Shown: positions 1-8,758, counted from the first letter of the stretch. The stretch: DNA of 64,000 bases from JAHBTB01 sp964451255 (GCA_964451255.1 CAYVHL010000006.1:1-64000); one strand, 5' to 3'. Notes: a model not told the origin generated them from the sequence alone. Numbers and translations are program-made.

Positions 1-2
1 AC

Positions 3-983
3 CAGCTATTCATTGATGCCGCTCAGAGTCATGAAGCCCACTTCGCGCACGAGATCGGCCACCTTTGGGTCCAGTATGTCGATCAGGCTGAGGATGAGCG
101 AGTGATGGAGGACGTCAGCGATGCTGGCCGGTTGCACCAACTCAGCTTTGTTCAGTCATTCGTCACCGATCTTCGAGTCAATCAGTTGATCGCTGAGAAA
201 GGCTTCGATGTTTCGGTGATAGTCCAGGATCAGGCAGCAAGCATTGCTTCACTCGGCAGGGCGATTGAGGCGGGTTACCGTCCAGAGAACCCGAGGGAGG
301 GCGTGTTCATGGCCTTGGCGCTAGCCGCTCAAATCCTCGAAGACAGAAAGTCAGGCCCAAGTGCGCTTGCCAAACTAGAAGACACCTTAGAAAAGGTCAC
401 TCGCCTTGACCCTGACTTGGCGCGCCTGGCAACGGGCTTCGCTGATGCCGTAACTCGGCACGGTTACGACGGAAAGGATCAGATTCGCACCTCAATTGAT
501 GAAGGTCTGAAACTCGCATTCGAGTACTCGGGCGACGGAATCGACTTGGAGCGAGACCTGGTGATCCCACCAATCCCCGAGCTGGACTTTGACAAGTATC
601 CGCAATGGATTGAGAGAGCGTCACCGCAGTTGAAATGTGAGGTGGGCCAAATCATAGCTAGGGAAGATATTCCCGATGGCTCTAGGTGGTCAATCTCGCC
701 AGGACCGCTGAACGCCATCCACCTGACCTTTGAGTTACCCGATGGAACGATTAAAGGTCCTTGGACGCTTGAACACTCACAAGCCTTCGCCACCCGTTTT
801 GACCTCATCCAGCGAATCAACGAAATGAACCGCCAAAACAGAGAGCGACAAATGAAGCAGCAATCACCAAACGGAATGCCGAACTTCCCCGGCCAGCCTC
901 GCCGATTCTACATGGCAGGCACGGCCAGGTTCCTGACCCGTGTGCGAGAAGCCGAATGGCTTGGCGCTGTTTCCACCAGGTGA
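3..983 (+). CDS. HExxH-containing protein, 5' end outside the window (partial)
   Basis: The frame is open from the left edge, so the gene begins upstream; an internal ATG at 102 is not a convincing start. The visible fragment has HEIGH at codons 16-20, the zinc-binding signature of many metallopeptidases, followed by a mostly helical, unrecognised region of about 300 residues. A third zinc ligand cannot be assigned. The last 44 nt overlap the next gene, which lies in another frame, so a frameshift that split one longer protein is possible. Base composition is visibly less GC-rich than the genes to the right. The peptidase assignment is tentative because the motif is short. Confidence 0.6.
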   Translation, partial: QLFIDAAQSHEAHFAHEIGHLWVQYVDQAEDERVMEDVSDAGRLHQLSFVQSFVTDLRVNQLIAEKGFDVSVIVQDQAASIASLGRAIEAGYRPENPREGVFMALALAAQILEDRKSGPSALAKLEDTLEKVTRLDPDLARLATGFADAVTRHGYDGKDQIRTSIDEGLKLAFEYSGDGIDLERDLVIPPIPELDFDKYPQWIERASPQLKCEVGQIIAREDIPDGSRWSISPGPLNAIHLTFELPDGTIKGPWTLEHSQAFATRFDLIQRINEMNRQNRERQMKQQSPNGMPNFPGQPRRFYMAGTARFLTRVREAEWLGAVSTR

Positions 984-1359
984 AGGAATTCCAAACTGGA
1001 TTATCCCTGATGCTCATAGAATTCGATGCGTGAAAGACTGGAACCCGATTTCCTGGGGATATGGCAATTGCTGTGGGGTTTCTCGAAAGTGCAACTCTAC
1101 TAGCAAAACGTATGATTGCTTGGACGCGGCCTGTAAAGCCCACGACGGATGCTTGGCCACTTGGAAAGAGTACGTTAATCCTGTTCAGCAATATAATTGT
1201 AATGCTAAATTCTGCAACGACATAATGTACTGCTACGGCAAAGTGTGCGTCAATTTCCCAATTGATAGAAAACAATGTCAAGCGTTATATGAAGCTGGCA
1301 CATTTTACTGTGCACTTGTTGGACAAAGCGGCCCCCCTGCCTGGTCACCCGAGGATTGA
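940..1359 (+). CDS. Cysteine-rich phospholipase A2-like protein
   Basis: This 139-residue protein has about a dozen cysteines. Residues 41-46 (YGNCCG) resemble the calcium-binding loop of phospholipase A2, and residues 64-71 (ACKAHDGC) match its active-site signature CCxxHDxC except that the first Cys is Ala. His68-Asp69 would be the catalytic pair. Cys-rich helices follow (NAKFC, IMYC), as in the family. I infer a secreted or effector-type phospholipase A2-like domain. No signal peptide is visible. The GTG start at 940 overlaps the preceding gene; TTG at 961 is an alternative, or the domain may be the frameshifted C-terminus of that gene. The next gene begins at its stop codon. Confidence 0.6.
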   Translation: MCEKPNGLALFPPGEGIPNWIIPDAHRIRCVKDWNPISWGYGNCCGVSRKCNSTSKTYDCLDAACKAHDGCLATWKEYVNPVQQYNCNAKFCNDIMYCYGKVCVNFPIDRKQCQALYEAGTFYCALVGQSGPPAWSPED

Positions 1360-1646
1360 ATGCTGTGCGATATTCCGGTAATCCACCTATCTATCTTTTG
1401 CTCAGTGCGCCTATCTCGTTAGCTTTGGCGGCCATGATTGGTGCGGCCTTTACATTGGATGGTCAGAGCCGTGTTTTTGCGCTACCCTTCCTCATAGTTT
1501 TATGGATCGCATCTCCTGTGTCGATTATTTGGACCACAGTAGCTATGCTACGAAAACTTGCTACCGCGAGGCAGAATTCAAGTGTGATCATAGCCCTCGC
1601 GGCTCTGAATGCCGCGCTATTACTTGCTTGCTTGAAGTTCCCTTAA
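1356..1646 (+). CDS. Small membrane protein, possible partner of the PLA2-like protein
   Basis: The product is 96 residues with three hydrophobic segments (roughly residues 10-30, 40-62 and 75-92) and little else. The start is TTG at 1356, overlapping the TGA of the previous gene; GTG at 1365 is an alternative. I do not recognise a family. Its position immediately behind a possible membrane-attacking enzyme would fit an immunity or accessory protein, but that is inference from context only. The 235 bp between this gene and the tRNA hold nothing I can support. Confidence 0.5.
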   Translation: MNAVRYSGNPPIYLLLSAPISLALAAMIGAAFTLDGQSRVFALPFLIVLWIASPVSIIWTTVAMLRKLATARQNSSVIIALAALNAALLLACLKFP

Positions 1647-1881
1647 AGCGTAGAACATCCTTGGTTACTGACAATGCGAGTGAGTGTCGGAGCCACTTCA
1701 TTACAAGAACTGCGGCAACTCTACTAAGCTCGACGATTTTGTGAGACATGTTCTGGATCTCATCGAAAAGCGGTCGTTCGTGTTCCTGCATTGGCCTTTA
1801 CGCGCTCGATAAGTTCGAATCCCGGCCGGTTGGTTCAGATTTTGAACCTGAACAAAATCGCCATTTGAACCTAAAGGGTGC

Positions 1882-1958
1882 TGGTACTCCCGACGGGATT
1901 CGAACCCGCGATCTTCGCCGTGAGAGGGCGATGTCCTAAACCGCTAGACGACGGGAGC
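1882..1958 (-). tRNA. tRNA-Glu (anticodon CTC)
   Basis: On the minus strand the sequence folds as a tRNA. A 7-bp acceptor stem (with G:U at the first pair) joins 1958-1952 to 1892-1886. The anticodon arm reads CGCCC-TCTCACG-GCG with anticodon CTC, the T-arm contains GGGTTCGAATCCC, and the 3' CCA is encoded. Overall it resembles bacterial tRNA-Glu. Confidence 0.93.
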
Positions 1959-2033
1959 ACTCTGGCCAGACGACGATACCCGGCCCGCCTGCCCATAGGT
2001 GCATATGAACCGGGACCGGGCGAGAAGGAAAGA

Positions 2034-2064
2034 GGAGGGCGGGGCGCTGCGCACCCCGCCCTCC
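2034..2064 (-). terminator. Probable terminator behind the PEP-CTERM gene
   Basis: An 11-bp perfect GC-rich inverted repeat (GGAGGGCGGGG / CCCCGCCCTCC) with a 9-nt loop lies 20 nt past the stop codon at 2084. On the minus strand it is followed by a pyrimidine-rich tail. Confidence 0.7.
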
Positions 2065-2083
2065 ACGATTACAAGGCCCGATC

Positions 2084-2680
2084 TCAGGCTTTGCGTCGGC
2101 GACGGGCCAGAGCCAAGGCGCCTCCGGCCAAGCCGATCAACGACATCGGCTCAGGAACGGCTTGCTCCGCTCCCGTGTAGAAGTGGTCCACCTGTGCCCA
2201 GTCGGCGTTCGAGATCGAGATTTCTGAGACCGAAGTGCTACCGACTCAACCTAAGAACACTTCCTGACCCTGGGGGTTGTCAATGCTCATTGAGTCGCCG
2301 CCTGTGATGGCCACGGTGGTCGTGCCGGCGAGAATATTTCCGCTAATATCCGTATTGGCGAAGTTCCCGCCGAACGCGGTAACCGGGTTTCCGGTGAAGT
2401 CGATCACGATCGGGTCACCCGAGGCGTTGGTCGACAAGGCACTGTCGTTCGACCACAGGCCGTTTGCAGCAGACGCCGTCCAGCCATAGCCGTTAGCGCC
2501 TGGTGCGTCCCAGCTCGCGTCACCGGCGAGGGGGCTGCCGTAGCTGAAGTCGCTGAAGTCCTCAAGGTAATAGGACGAGTCAATGTTGGCGAGGAACGTC
2601 GCTTCGTTCGTGTACCAAGTCGCGTGGGCACAGACCGCGCCGACTGCAAGGGAGACGAGCACTGGGGATGTCTTGTTCAT
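2084..2680 (-). pseudogene. PEP-CTERM protein interrupted by an in-frame TGA
   Basis: The gene starts at ATG 2680 behind a GGAGGAG ribosome site, with a signal peptide (MNKTSPVLVSLAVGAVCAHA), then a beta-rich secreted domain. A TGA at 2246-2248 stops it, but the same frame continues for 53 codons and ends in a textbook PEP-CTERM tail: VPEP, a hydrophobic helix, RRRRKA, then TGA. The downstream sequence keeps family-like features, so the stop looks recent, or is a base error. The truncated product would lack the sorting signal and would probably be released rather than processed by exosortase. Confidence 0.8.
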
Positions 2681-2869
2681 TGCATTTCTCCTCCCCCAAA
2701 TCTGAACCCTGAGTTCATATGGGAGCGAACCATGCTTATACCTGCCAAAACTACCGACCGCACAATTACCCGTCAGAAAACTACCAATAACCGTATTTTT
2801 CACAGCCCGACCACGGGCTTGTGCAAGTCCAGGGAACCGAAAACGCGGGAGACGTGGAGTTCTAGCCTC

Positions 2870-5110
2870 TCAGTTCCTTGATGACCATTCCCAAACCGAT
2901 TTGAAGGTCCAGGAGCGCGCAAGCGGGACTTGGTCGCGCGAGTGGGGCCCGGACTCGGCCACGCCAGGCGAGGCGACGCTCCGTGCCGAGGGCCCGGCAG
3001 GGAAGAACTCGGTCACCTGGATATACGTGCCCCGGTTGATGTAGGGGATCGGCGCTTCGTCGGGCACAGTCATGGAGCCGACGTTATAGCGCCACGACGC
3101 GACAGCCGACCCCGACTGACTGCTGAGTTCCTCGACCGCGTCACGGAACGCGGCGGACAAGACAGACTCTTTAGTCCTTCCCGCCAAGTAGTCGACCTTC
3201 GTCCGGCCTTCCAGCGCGTTGGCGATTAGCGACGGTTGGAGTGCGGTCACGAACAAGTTCTCGCTGGTGAGGTTTCCGATCGATCTCAAGAAGAGTTGGC
3301 GGCGCAGTTGTCGCACGCACTCCCGGTAGATCTCGGCCCCGACCGACCCCTGCACGGACCAGCCGTCCCATCCGGCCAGTTGGCGTTCGGCTTCAGTGGC
3401 TGGTTCTCGGCCGCGTTCTTTGGCCACCGCCCGCACAATTGCGGCCTGGAAGAACGCGTCCGTCTCGTCCTTTCGCGCAATGTCCCACGCGGCCTTCTCC
3501 AAGTCGAAGGCCGTGAGCTTTGGTCGGGCCAAGCTCGTGCGCAGTGTGTCCACTCGGAAGAGGCGGCCCCAGACGGGCGTGTCGCCGTTCGGCCACCATG
3601 CGGCCGGCTTGTTGTTCCAGTTCGAGATGACCCCTTGCCGGGCATCCGTCATGGCTGGCATGGCCGCAAAGGGAACCTGGCCGCGCCACTGGTTCTCAGG
3701 GATGTCCTTGGTCGGCAACCTGGGGTCGAGACCCGGGTTGCGCAAGGCGACGTGTCCGACATATCGGTAACCCGTGTGGCCGTCGGCGGTCGCAAAGAAC
3801 AGGTTGAAGGTGGCGGGGATGTCCTTCACGGCCTCGTCGATGTCGGACGGCGTCTTGGCCCGGTTGACCGCGAAGATCCCAGTGGCCATCGCCAGTTCGT
3901 GCTTCCAGATCGAGGACTGTAGGCTAAACACGGCCTTCGCGCCACGGCTCAACAGCACGACGGGGCCGTGTTGCGTCCTGACCTGGGTCACGGTCTTGTC
4001 TGGCGCTCCTTTGACTTTCAACGTGAAGGCCACCTTCTCGAGAGGCACCTTCTTGTTGCCATAGGCGTAGGAGTCGTCACCGTCGAGGGGCGCCCAAAAA
4101 ACGTCCTCGATGTCGGCGACGCCGCTTGTGAGGCCCCAGGCCAGGTGCGGGTTGGTGCCGATCGCCACCGCGGGCACACCTGGCACGTCCATCCCCGACA
4201 CTTTCAGTTCAGGGGTGTCGAAGGCCACTTCGTGGATGATGCTGGGCGTGGCGTGTCCCATTTGTGGAGCGGTCAACAGGAGTGGGTTTCCGGTGGCGCT
4301 GTTCTCCTTCGGGACGACGATGCAGTAGCTTCCCGTCTTGTAAGGCGCGCCGACCCTCTGGGCCATGAGCTTGGAGTCGTCCTGGACGACAGCAGCAATG
4401 GCCCCGGCAAGCTCCAGGATCGAAGGCTTCGGCTCCGACCTCCACTGGGCGATTGTCTCGGCCCGGGTTGGTTCGCCGAAGATCCGCGGGTGTGCGGCAC
4501 CACTTTTGTCGCCCTTGACGGTAGTCGGGCTCCGAGGGTCGTTCTGCCAGGCCAGGTCGTCGAGCACGTCCAGTTCGCGGCCTTTGACCTGCTGCATCCC
4601 CAGGTAACTCAAGAGCGCCAGGTTGCGGAGTTCTCCGGCGCCCCCGCGTCCAAACAGGCGGGTGAGGCGAACCATGACGGAACAGGAGTCGTAAACCGTC
4701 CAGGGCTCTGGCTCGAAGCCGAATTGGCGATAACCTTCCGGCAACGTGCCGTCCGCTTTTCGTTTGTCGATGTCTTCGTTGACCCCTTTCGCATAGGCCT
4801 CGAAAGCGGCCCGGACTTCGGAGGGAAGGGATTGGAACTGGCCCATGAGTTCATCCTTGGTGTAGGCCGTCTGCAGCACCTGCCTGTCGCTGCGCTCCGC
4901 GTTCGGCCCAAGGACCTCAGCCAACCTGCCTTCGCATTGCCGACGGCTCATCTCCATCTGCCAAAGCCGGTCTTGGCTACAGGCGACGCCTTGAAGTTCG
5001 AAAGCCTTGATTGCCGATGCGGCATGAAGGATCGGGACGCCATAGGGGTCGCGTTCGATCTGGTCCGCAGGTCGCGTCGCTATGGCGCAGACAAGGACGA
5101 GCGTCGTCAT
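2870..5110 (-). CDS. Penicillin acylase family protein (Ntn hydrolase, S45)
   Basis: The product is 746 residues. The N-terminus carries the RDPYGVPILHA motif typical of penicillin amidases and N-acyl-homoserine lactone acylases, followed by a helical A-chain region. The expected self-cleavage site is TG-S at Ser261, with GNPLLLTAPQMGH after it in place of the usual GxPLLANDPH. Most family members have Ser-Asn at the new N-terminus; here it is Ser-Tyr. GTNPHLAWGLT follows, another family landmark. The N-terminal hydrophobic stretch is short but could export the enzyme. It probably hydrolyses an amide-linked acyl group; the substrate cannot be told. Confidence 0.9.
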   Translation of the reverse strand: MTTLVLVCAIATRPADQIERDPYGVPILHAASAIKAFELQGVACSQDRLWQMEMSRRQCEGRLAEVLGPNAERSDRQVLQTAYTKDELMGQFQSLPSEVRAAFEAYAKGVNEDIDKRKADGTLPEGYRQFGFEPEPWTVYDSCSVMVRLTRLFGRGGAGELRNLALLSYLGMQQVKGRELDVLDDLAWQNDPRSPTTVKGDKSGAAHPRIFGEPTRAETIAQWRSEPKPSILELAGAIAAVVQDDSKLMAQRVGAPYKTGSYCIVVPKENSATGNPLLLTAPQMGHATPSIIHEVAFDTPELKVSGMDVPGVPAVAIGTNPHLAWGLTSGVADIEDVFWAPLDGDDSYAYGNKKVPLEKVAFTLKVKGAPDKTVTQVRTQHGPVVLLSRGAKAVFSLQSSIWKHELAMATGIFAVNRAKTPSDIDEAVKDIPATFNLFFATADGHTGYRYVGHVALRNPGLDPRLPTKDIPENQWRGQVPFAAMPAMTDARQGVISNWNNKPAAWWPNGDTPVWGRLFRVDTLRTSLARPKLTAFDLEKAAWDIARKDETDAFFQAAIVRAVAKERGREPATEAERQLAGWDGWSVQGSVGAEIYRECVRQLRRQLFLRSIGNLTSENLFVTALQPSLIANALEGRTKVDYLAGRTKESVLSAAFRDAVEELSSQSGSAVASWRYNVGSMTVPDEAPIPYINRGTYIQVTEFFPAGPSARSVASPGVAESGPHSRDQVPLARSWTFKSVWEWSSRN

Positions 5111-5141
5111 GCCCTGAGTCTAGCCCGGTGGACGGTGAGCC

Positions 5142-5372
5142 TTACAAGCGGGGAAGCCGTCCACGACGGCCGTCACCCAACGCGCGGTCTTTATGCATGG
5201 CCCGATATCCCAACCAGCAAATGCCGCCGAGTATCACGACCGGCAGGACGAACTTGCTGAAGACGAGGCTGAGGATCCCCCAGAGGAGCCCTGTCAGCAT
5301 TTTGTAGACCAAGAACGCCGCCACGACGAGGCCCGCGATGATCAAAAACTTCTTGCCGTTGCCTCTTTCCAT
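5142..5372 (-). CDS. Small two-helix membrane protein
   Basis: Starting at ATG 5372 the product has 76 residues. A basic N-terminus (MERGNGKK) is followed by two hydrophobic segments, about residues 8-35 and 39-57, and a very basic C-terminus (GDGRRGRLPRL). A longer frame extends upstream but has no hydrophobic or conserved character. No family is recognised. It lies 31 bp upstream of the acylase on the same strand. Confidence 0.6.
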   Translation of the reverse strand: MERGNGKKFLIIAGLVVAAFLVYKMLTGLLWGILSLVFSKFVLPVVILGGICWLGYRAMHKDRALGDGRRGRLPRL

Positions 5373-5515
5373 TGCGCCTGACCCATTATGGGGGACGATG
5401 GTCAAGGGCACAGGGTTGCGCCTGTGGGCCGCCTGCCGATGGTCGTGGCAGAGTTGCCAGGAAGACTTGGGCATGTCTAAGTGTCATCGACCCTGGCACA
5501 GGTACATTCCGCTCG

Positions 5516-6376
5516 ATGCTGCGCGTCGTCCGGCCCGGACCGGCCAGGCCTCAGGCAAACCGGTTGCTGGACATCAACCCTGTGCTTGCCGCCGACTGGT
5601 TGGTGGCTTTCCTCCGCGATGAGTGCGTCCGCAGGCGAAAGGTCCACAAGGCGATCGTCGGATTGAGCGGCGGGGTCGATTCTGCTGTCACCGCCTATCT
5701 CTGCGCCCGAGCGTTCGGCCCACAAAACGTCCATGCCGTCCGAATGCCGTACAAGGTCAGCTCGCCTGAGAGCCTGGCCCACGCCCAACTCGTGATCGAC
5801 GACTTGGGCATTGTTGACCGGGTCATCGAGATCACAAAGATGGTCGACGGTTATGTCGACGGCTTCGAGGCCGATATGGACGGCACACGCCTCGGGAACG
5901 TCTGTGCCCGGTGCCGGATGATCCTGCTCTTCGACCAATCGGCCAAGGTCGGTGGCTTGCCGATCGGCACGGGCAACAAGACGGAGAGGTTCTTCGGCTA
6001 CTTCACCTGGCACGCGGACGACGCCCCGCCGATCAACCCTCTGGGAGACCTCTTCAAGACCCAAATCTGGGAAGTCGCCCGCGCCCTTGGTGTGCCCAAG
6101 GTCATCGTCGACAAGGCCCCCACCGCTGACTTGGTGAAGGGGCAGACGGACGAAGGCGACTTCGGCATCAGCTATAAGCTCGCCGACGAGATACTCGCCC
6201 TGCTCCTTCACGGCCTGCGTCCTGAAGAGGTCGTCCGCGCAGGCTATCGGGACGTGGACGTCGCGACCGTTCGCAACCGGGTCGCCCGCACACATTGGAA
6301 GCGGCACCTGCCGACTGTCGCAATGCTGAGCGACACCGCCATTAACGAGTTCTATCTTCGGCCCGTCGACTTCTAA
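5516..6376 (+). CDS. nadE: NH3-dependent NAD(+) synthetase
   Basis: The product (286 residues from ATG 5516) carries the ATP-pyrophosphatase loop SGGVDSA at residues 51-57 and downstream family motifs GNKTER and KAPTADLVKGQTDE. It adenylates nicotinic acid adenine dinucleotide and aminates it to NAD+, the last step of NAD synthesis, in the cytoplasm. There is no glutaminase domain, so ammonia must be used directly or supplied by a partner. A TACATT hexamer lies a few bases before the ATG. The 3' end overlaps the convergent NADH dehydrogenase gene by 35 bp. Confidence 0.93.
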   Translation: MLRVVRPGPARPQANRLLDINPVLAADWLVAFLRDECVRRRKVHKAIVGLSGGVDSAVTAYLCARAFGPQNVHAVRMPYKVSSPESLAHAQLVIDDLGIVDRVIEITKMVDGYVDGFEADMDGTRLGNVCARCRMILLFDQSAKVGGLPIGTGNKTERFFGYFTWHADDAPPINPLGDLFKTQIWEVARALGVPKVIVDKAPTADLVKGQTDEGDFGISYKLADEILALLLHGLRPEEVVRAGYRDVDVATVRNRVARTHWKRHLPTVAMLSDTAINEFYLRPVDF

Positions 6377-7583
6377 CCGAGGTGATCAGCCGCGCAGCCG
6401 GACGGTAGGTGAAGTAGGCGGCTACCCATTGGCAGAACACCAAGACTTTGTTTCGGAACACAGCCAGCATCACCAAGTGCAGGGTCAACCAGGACAGCCA
6501 CGCGGGGAGACCGCTCAGCCTTAGCCGCCCGATCACCGCCACCGCCGACTTGCGACCGATGGTGGCCATTGTCCCGAGGTCGCGATAGTGAAAGGGCTTC
6601 GCCGAGGGGGCGACGATCTGGCGGGCGACGTATTTGCCCCCTTGCATGGCGACTTGTGCCACCCCTGGAAGCGGCATGCCGGCGACCTCGGCCACGTCGC
6701 CGACGGCCAAGACATCGTCCAGGCCGACGACGCGCAGGTGGTCGTCCACAACGACCCGACCTCCGTGACCGGGCTCGACGCCCAGCCAACGCGCCGCTGG
6801 CGTGGCCTCCATGCCTGCGGCCCAGATGATGTTCCTGCTGAAGATCTGCTCCTCGGGTAGGCAGACGAAGCCCTCCCCGATCTGCTGGACGCGGCTTTTC
6901 AACCGGACCTCGACTCCAAGACGCCGTAGGGAGTCCAACGCCTTCGATGAGAGGTCGGGCGGAAACACGTCCAAGAGCCGGTCTCCGGCCTCGACCAGCA
7001 CGATGCGGGAATGCGCGGGGTCGATCTGGCGAAAGTCACGTGCCAAAGCGCGTTTGGCCAGTTCTGCCATGGCACCAGCGACCTCGACTCCCGTCGGCCC
7101 GCCACCAATGACCACAAATGTCAAGTATGGGATGCGGGACGAATCGTCAGGCTGAGCCTCGGCGTCCTCGAACGACCGCAAGATCGAGTTCCGCATAGCA
7201 GTGGCGTCGTCCACATCCTTGAGCCCGAGGGTGCATGCTGACCAGTCGCCATGTCCGAAGTAGTTGTTGCGCGACCCCGTCGCGACGACCAAGGTGTCAT
7301 AAGCCGTCTCGCCCAGGGAGTGCTTCACCGACTTGGCGGCGGTGTCGACAGTGGCGACTTCGGCCATCAAGACAGTGAGGTTCGGTTGGCCGCGCAGAAT
7401 GCCGCGGACGGGCCATGCGATGTTGGCCGGCGACAGGCCCGCGGTAGCGACTTGGTAGAGCAACGGCTGGAACAGGTGGTGGTTTGCTTTGTCGATTACC
7501 GTCAGTTCGACGTCAGCGTGGCGGAGGGCTTGGGCACACTTCAGACCACCGAATCCGGCACCGAGGACCACGACCCGTCGCAT
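6342..7583 (-). CDS. ndh: Type II NADH:quinone oxidoreductase family flavoprotein
   Basis: The 413-residue protein opens with an FAD-binding Rossmann motif (VVVLGAGFGGL) and has a second NAD-binding motif VVIGGGPTGVE in the middle, the two-dinucleotide layout of NDH-2. The region AGMEATPAARWLG and the VLAVGDVA motif are typical. The C-terminus is hydrophobic and amphipathic, fitting peripheral attachment to the cytoplasmic membrane. It would transfer electrons from NADH to quinone without pumping protons. It is convergent with nadE, overlapping it by 35 bp. Confidence 0.92.
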   Translation of the reverse strand: MRRVVVLGAGFGGLKCAQALRHADVELTVIDKANHHLFQPLLYQVATAGLSPANIAWPVRGILRGQPNLTVLMAEVATVDTAAKSVKHSLGETAYDTLVVATGSRNNYFGHGDWSACTLGLKDVDDATAMRNSILRSFEDAEAQPDDSSRIPYLTFVVIGGGPTGVEVAGAMAELAKRALARDFRQIDPAHSRIVLVEAGDRLLDVFPPDLSSKALDSLRRLGVEVRLKSRVQQIGEGFVCLPEEQIFSRNIIWAAGMEATPAARWLGVEPGHGGRVVVDDHLRVVGLDDVLAVGDVAEVAGMPLPGVAQVAMQGGKYVARQIVAPSAKPFHYRDLGTMATIGRKSAVAVIGRLRLSGLPAWLSWLTLHLVMLAVFRNKVLVFCQWVAAYFTYRPAARLITSVRSRRAEDRTR

Positions 7584-7666
7584 CCAATCCCATGATGGCT
7601 AAAAAAAACCTAATGGGAAGCACTAAGGGCCGTCCGACGTCAATAGACCAAGGGATACTCAACGGC

Positions 7667-8758
7667 ATGAAGAATTGGCTTCTCCTAACCTTGATAGCGT
7701 TGCTATCTTGCTTTGGCGCGGTGGCGTTCGGCCAGTCTATGAGCTCCGATGGCTCTGGGACATTGACAATCGCCGGTCGAAAGTACTACCTGCAACGTGT
7801 CTCGACGGACCTCGGCGGACGTCGGGCGCGTGTGTCGATGTGGACGACGGACGACGAAAGGTTTGATTTGGTCGGCGAGTCTTCGCGCGACGAAAACAGC
7901 TACAAACTTCGCCTGGACGACGGCCTCGGCAAGAGCAACCTCACCGGATTTGCGAATGTCTACACCTCGGACTGGCGGACCATGAAGAGTTTCACGGCCA
8001 GCGGACGATTCTCCGGCGGCGCCTTCGATGTCAACTTTGCGGCGAGCAAGGGCGGCCAGGTCCGACCGGACAGACCGACGAGGCCCAATCCTGGTGACAA
8101 CTGGTCCGACCGTGGCCGTCTGACGATGAACGGGCGTGGACGCACCATCCGGAACGTCGAGTACAAAGAGGAAGGAGACCGCGGGTTCCGCCTTATCCTG
8201 ACCGACACCGACGGCAACGACTATCACCTGGTCGGACGTCGCACAAGGAACGGGAACCGTATCAACCTGAGCGTCAACGACGGCCTGGGCAAGGAAGACA
8301 CCTCGGGAAGCGGCACAGTGTTCTTGCGCGACGACCGTCCGGTATCAGCGTCGGGTAACGGTCGGTATCGCGGAGGATCTTACAACTACTCCGTGACTTT
8401 TGGTTCCGGCAGCGGCTCAGTCGAAGGGGGCAACAGCGACAGCCGGGAAGTCCCCTCGATGGGTGGAAGGCTCCGCTTCGACAACAACTCGCTCGCCGTC
8501 ACAGGAACCGAGTTCACCACCAGCGGGGACAATTTCCGGCTGAAGATGTTCACCAGCCGCGGCGACCGCTTTGATGTCGTCGGCGCCTACAACGACGCGA
8601 GCGGAAACCGCTACAAGCTGTATGTCAAGGACGGCTTGGGAAAGAGCGAGGTCGAAGGTACCGGCACGGTCACGTTCAACCGGGGCCGCGCGACGTCGAT
8701 CACGGTCAACGGCCGGTATCGTGGCGGATCGTTCTCGGTCACACTCGACTTGCGGTGA
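7667..8758 (+). CDS. Secreted protein with three tandem ~95-residue repeats
   Basis: From ATG 7667 the product is 363 residues. A signal peptide (about residues 1-23, ending AFGQS) is followed by three copies of one beta-rich unit of about 95 residues. Each has a start like G-x-L-x-(I/M/F), a middle F/Y-D/H-L/V-V-G, the invariant block DGLGK, and an end like G-R-(Y/F)-(R/S)-GG-(S/A). I do not recognise the family. The repeats look like a surface or periplasmic beta domain. The stop overlaps the GTG start of the acylphosphatase gene. Confidence 0.85.
   Translation: MKNWLLLTLIALLSCFGAVAFGQSMSSDGSGTLTIAGRKYYLQRVSTDLGGRRARVSMWTTDDERFDLVGESSRDENSYKLRLDDGLGKSNLTGFANVYTSDWRTMKSFTASGRFSGGAFDVNFAASKGGQVRPDRPTRPNPGDNWSDRGRLTMNGRGRTIRNVEYKEEGDRGFRLILTDTDGNDYHLVGRRTRNGNRINLSVNDGLGKEDTSGSGTVFLRDDRPVSASGNGRYRGGSYNYSVTFGSGSGSVEGGNSDSREVPSMGGRLRFDNNSLAVTGTEFTTSGDNFRLKMFTSRGDRFDVVGAYNDASGNRYKLYVKDGLGKSEVEGTGTVTFNRGRATSITVNGRYRGGSFSVTLDLR

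Noticed and set aside
895..1000. Rhs-type core end (RFYMAGTARFLTR, PNGL) before the PLA2-like domain
   Set aside because: The resemblance to the Rhs RYYDPxxGRFLxxD...DPxGL junction is loose, parts lie in different frames, and no YD repeats precede it.
1588..1791. 67-residue minus-strand frame between the membrane gene and tRNA
   Set aside because: Overlaps the end of the membrane gene, no ribosome site, no recognisable features.
2246..2248. TGA as selenocysteine codon in the PEP-CTERM gene
   Set aside because: No redox context, no recognisable SECIS-type hairpin immediately after, and PEP-CTERM proteins are not known selenoproteins.
3968..5260. Long plus-strand frame opposite the penicillin acylase
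   Set aside because: Shadow of a recognised gene; translation lacks domain features.
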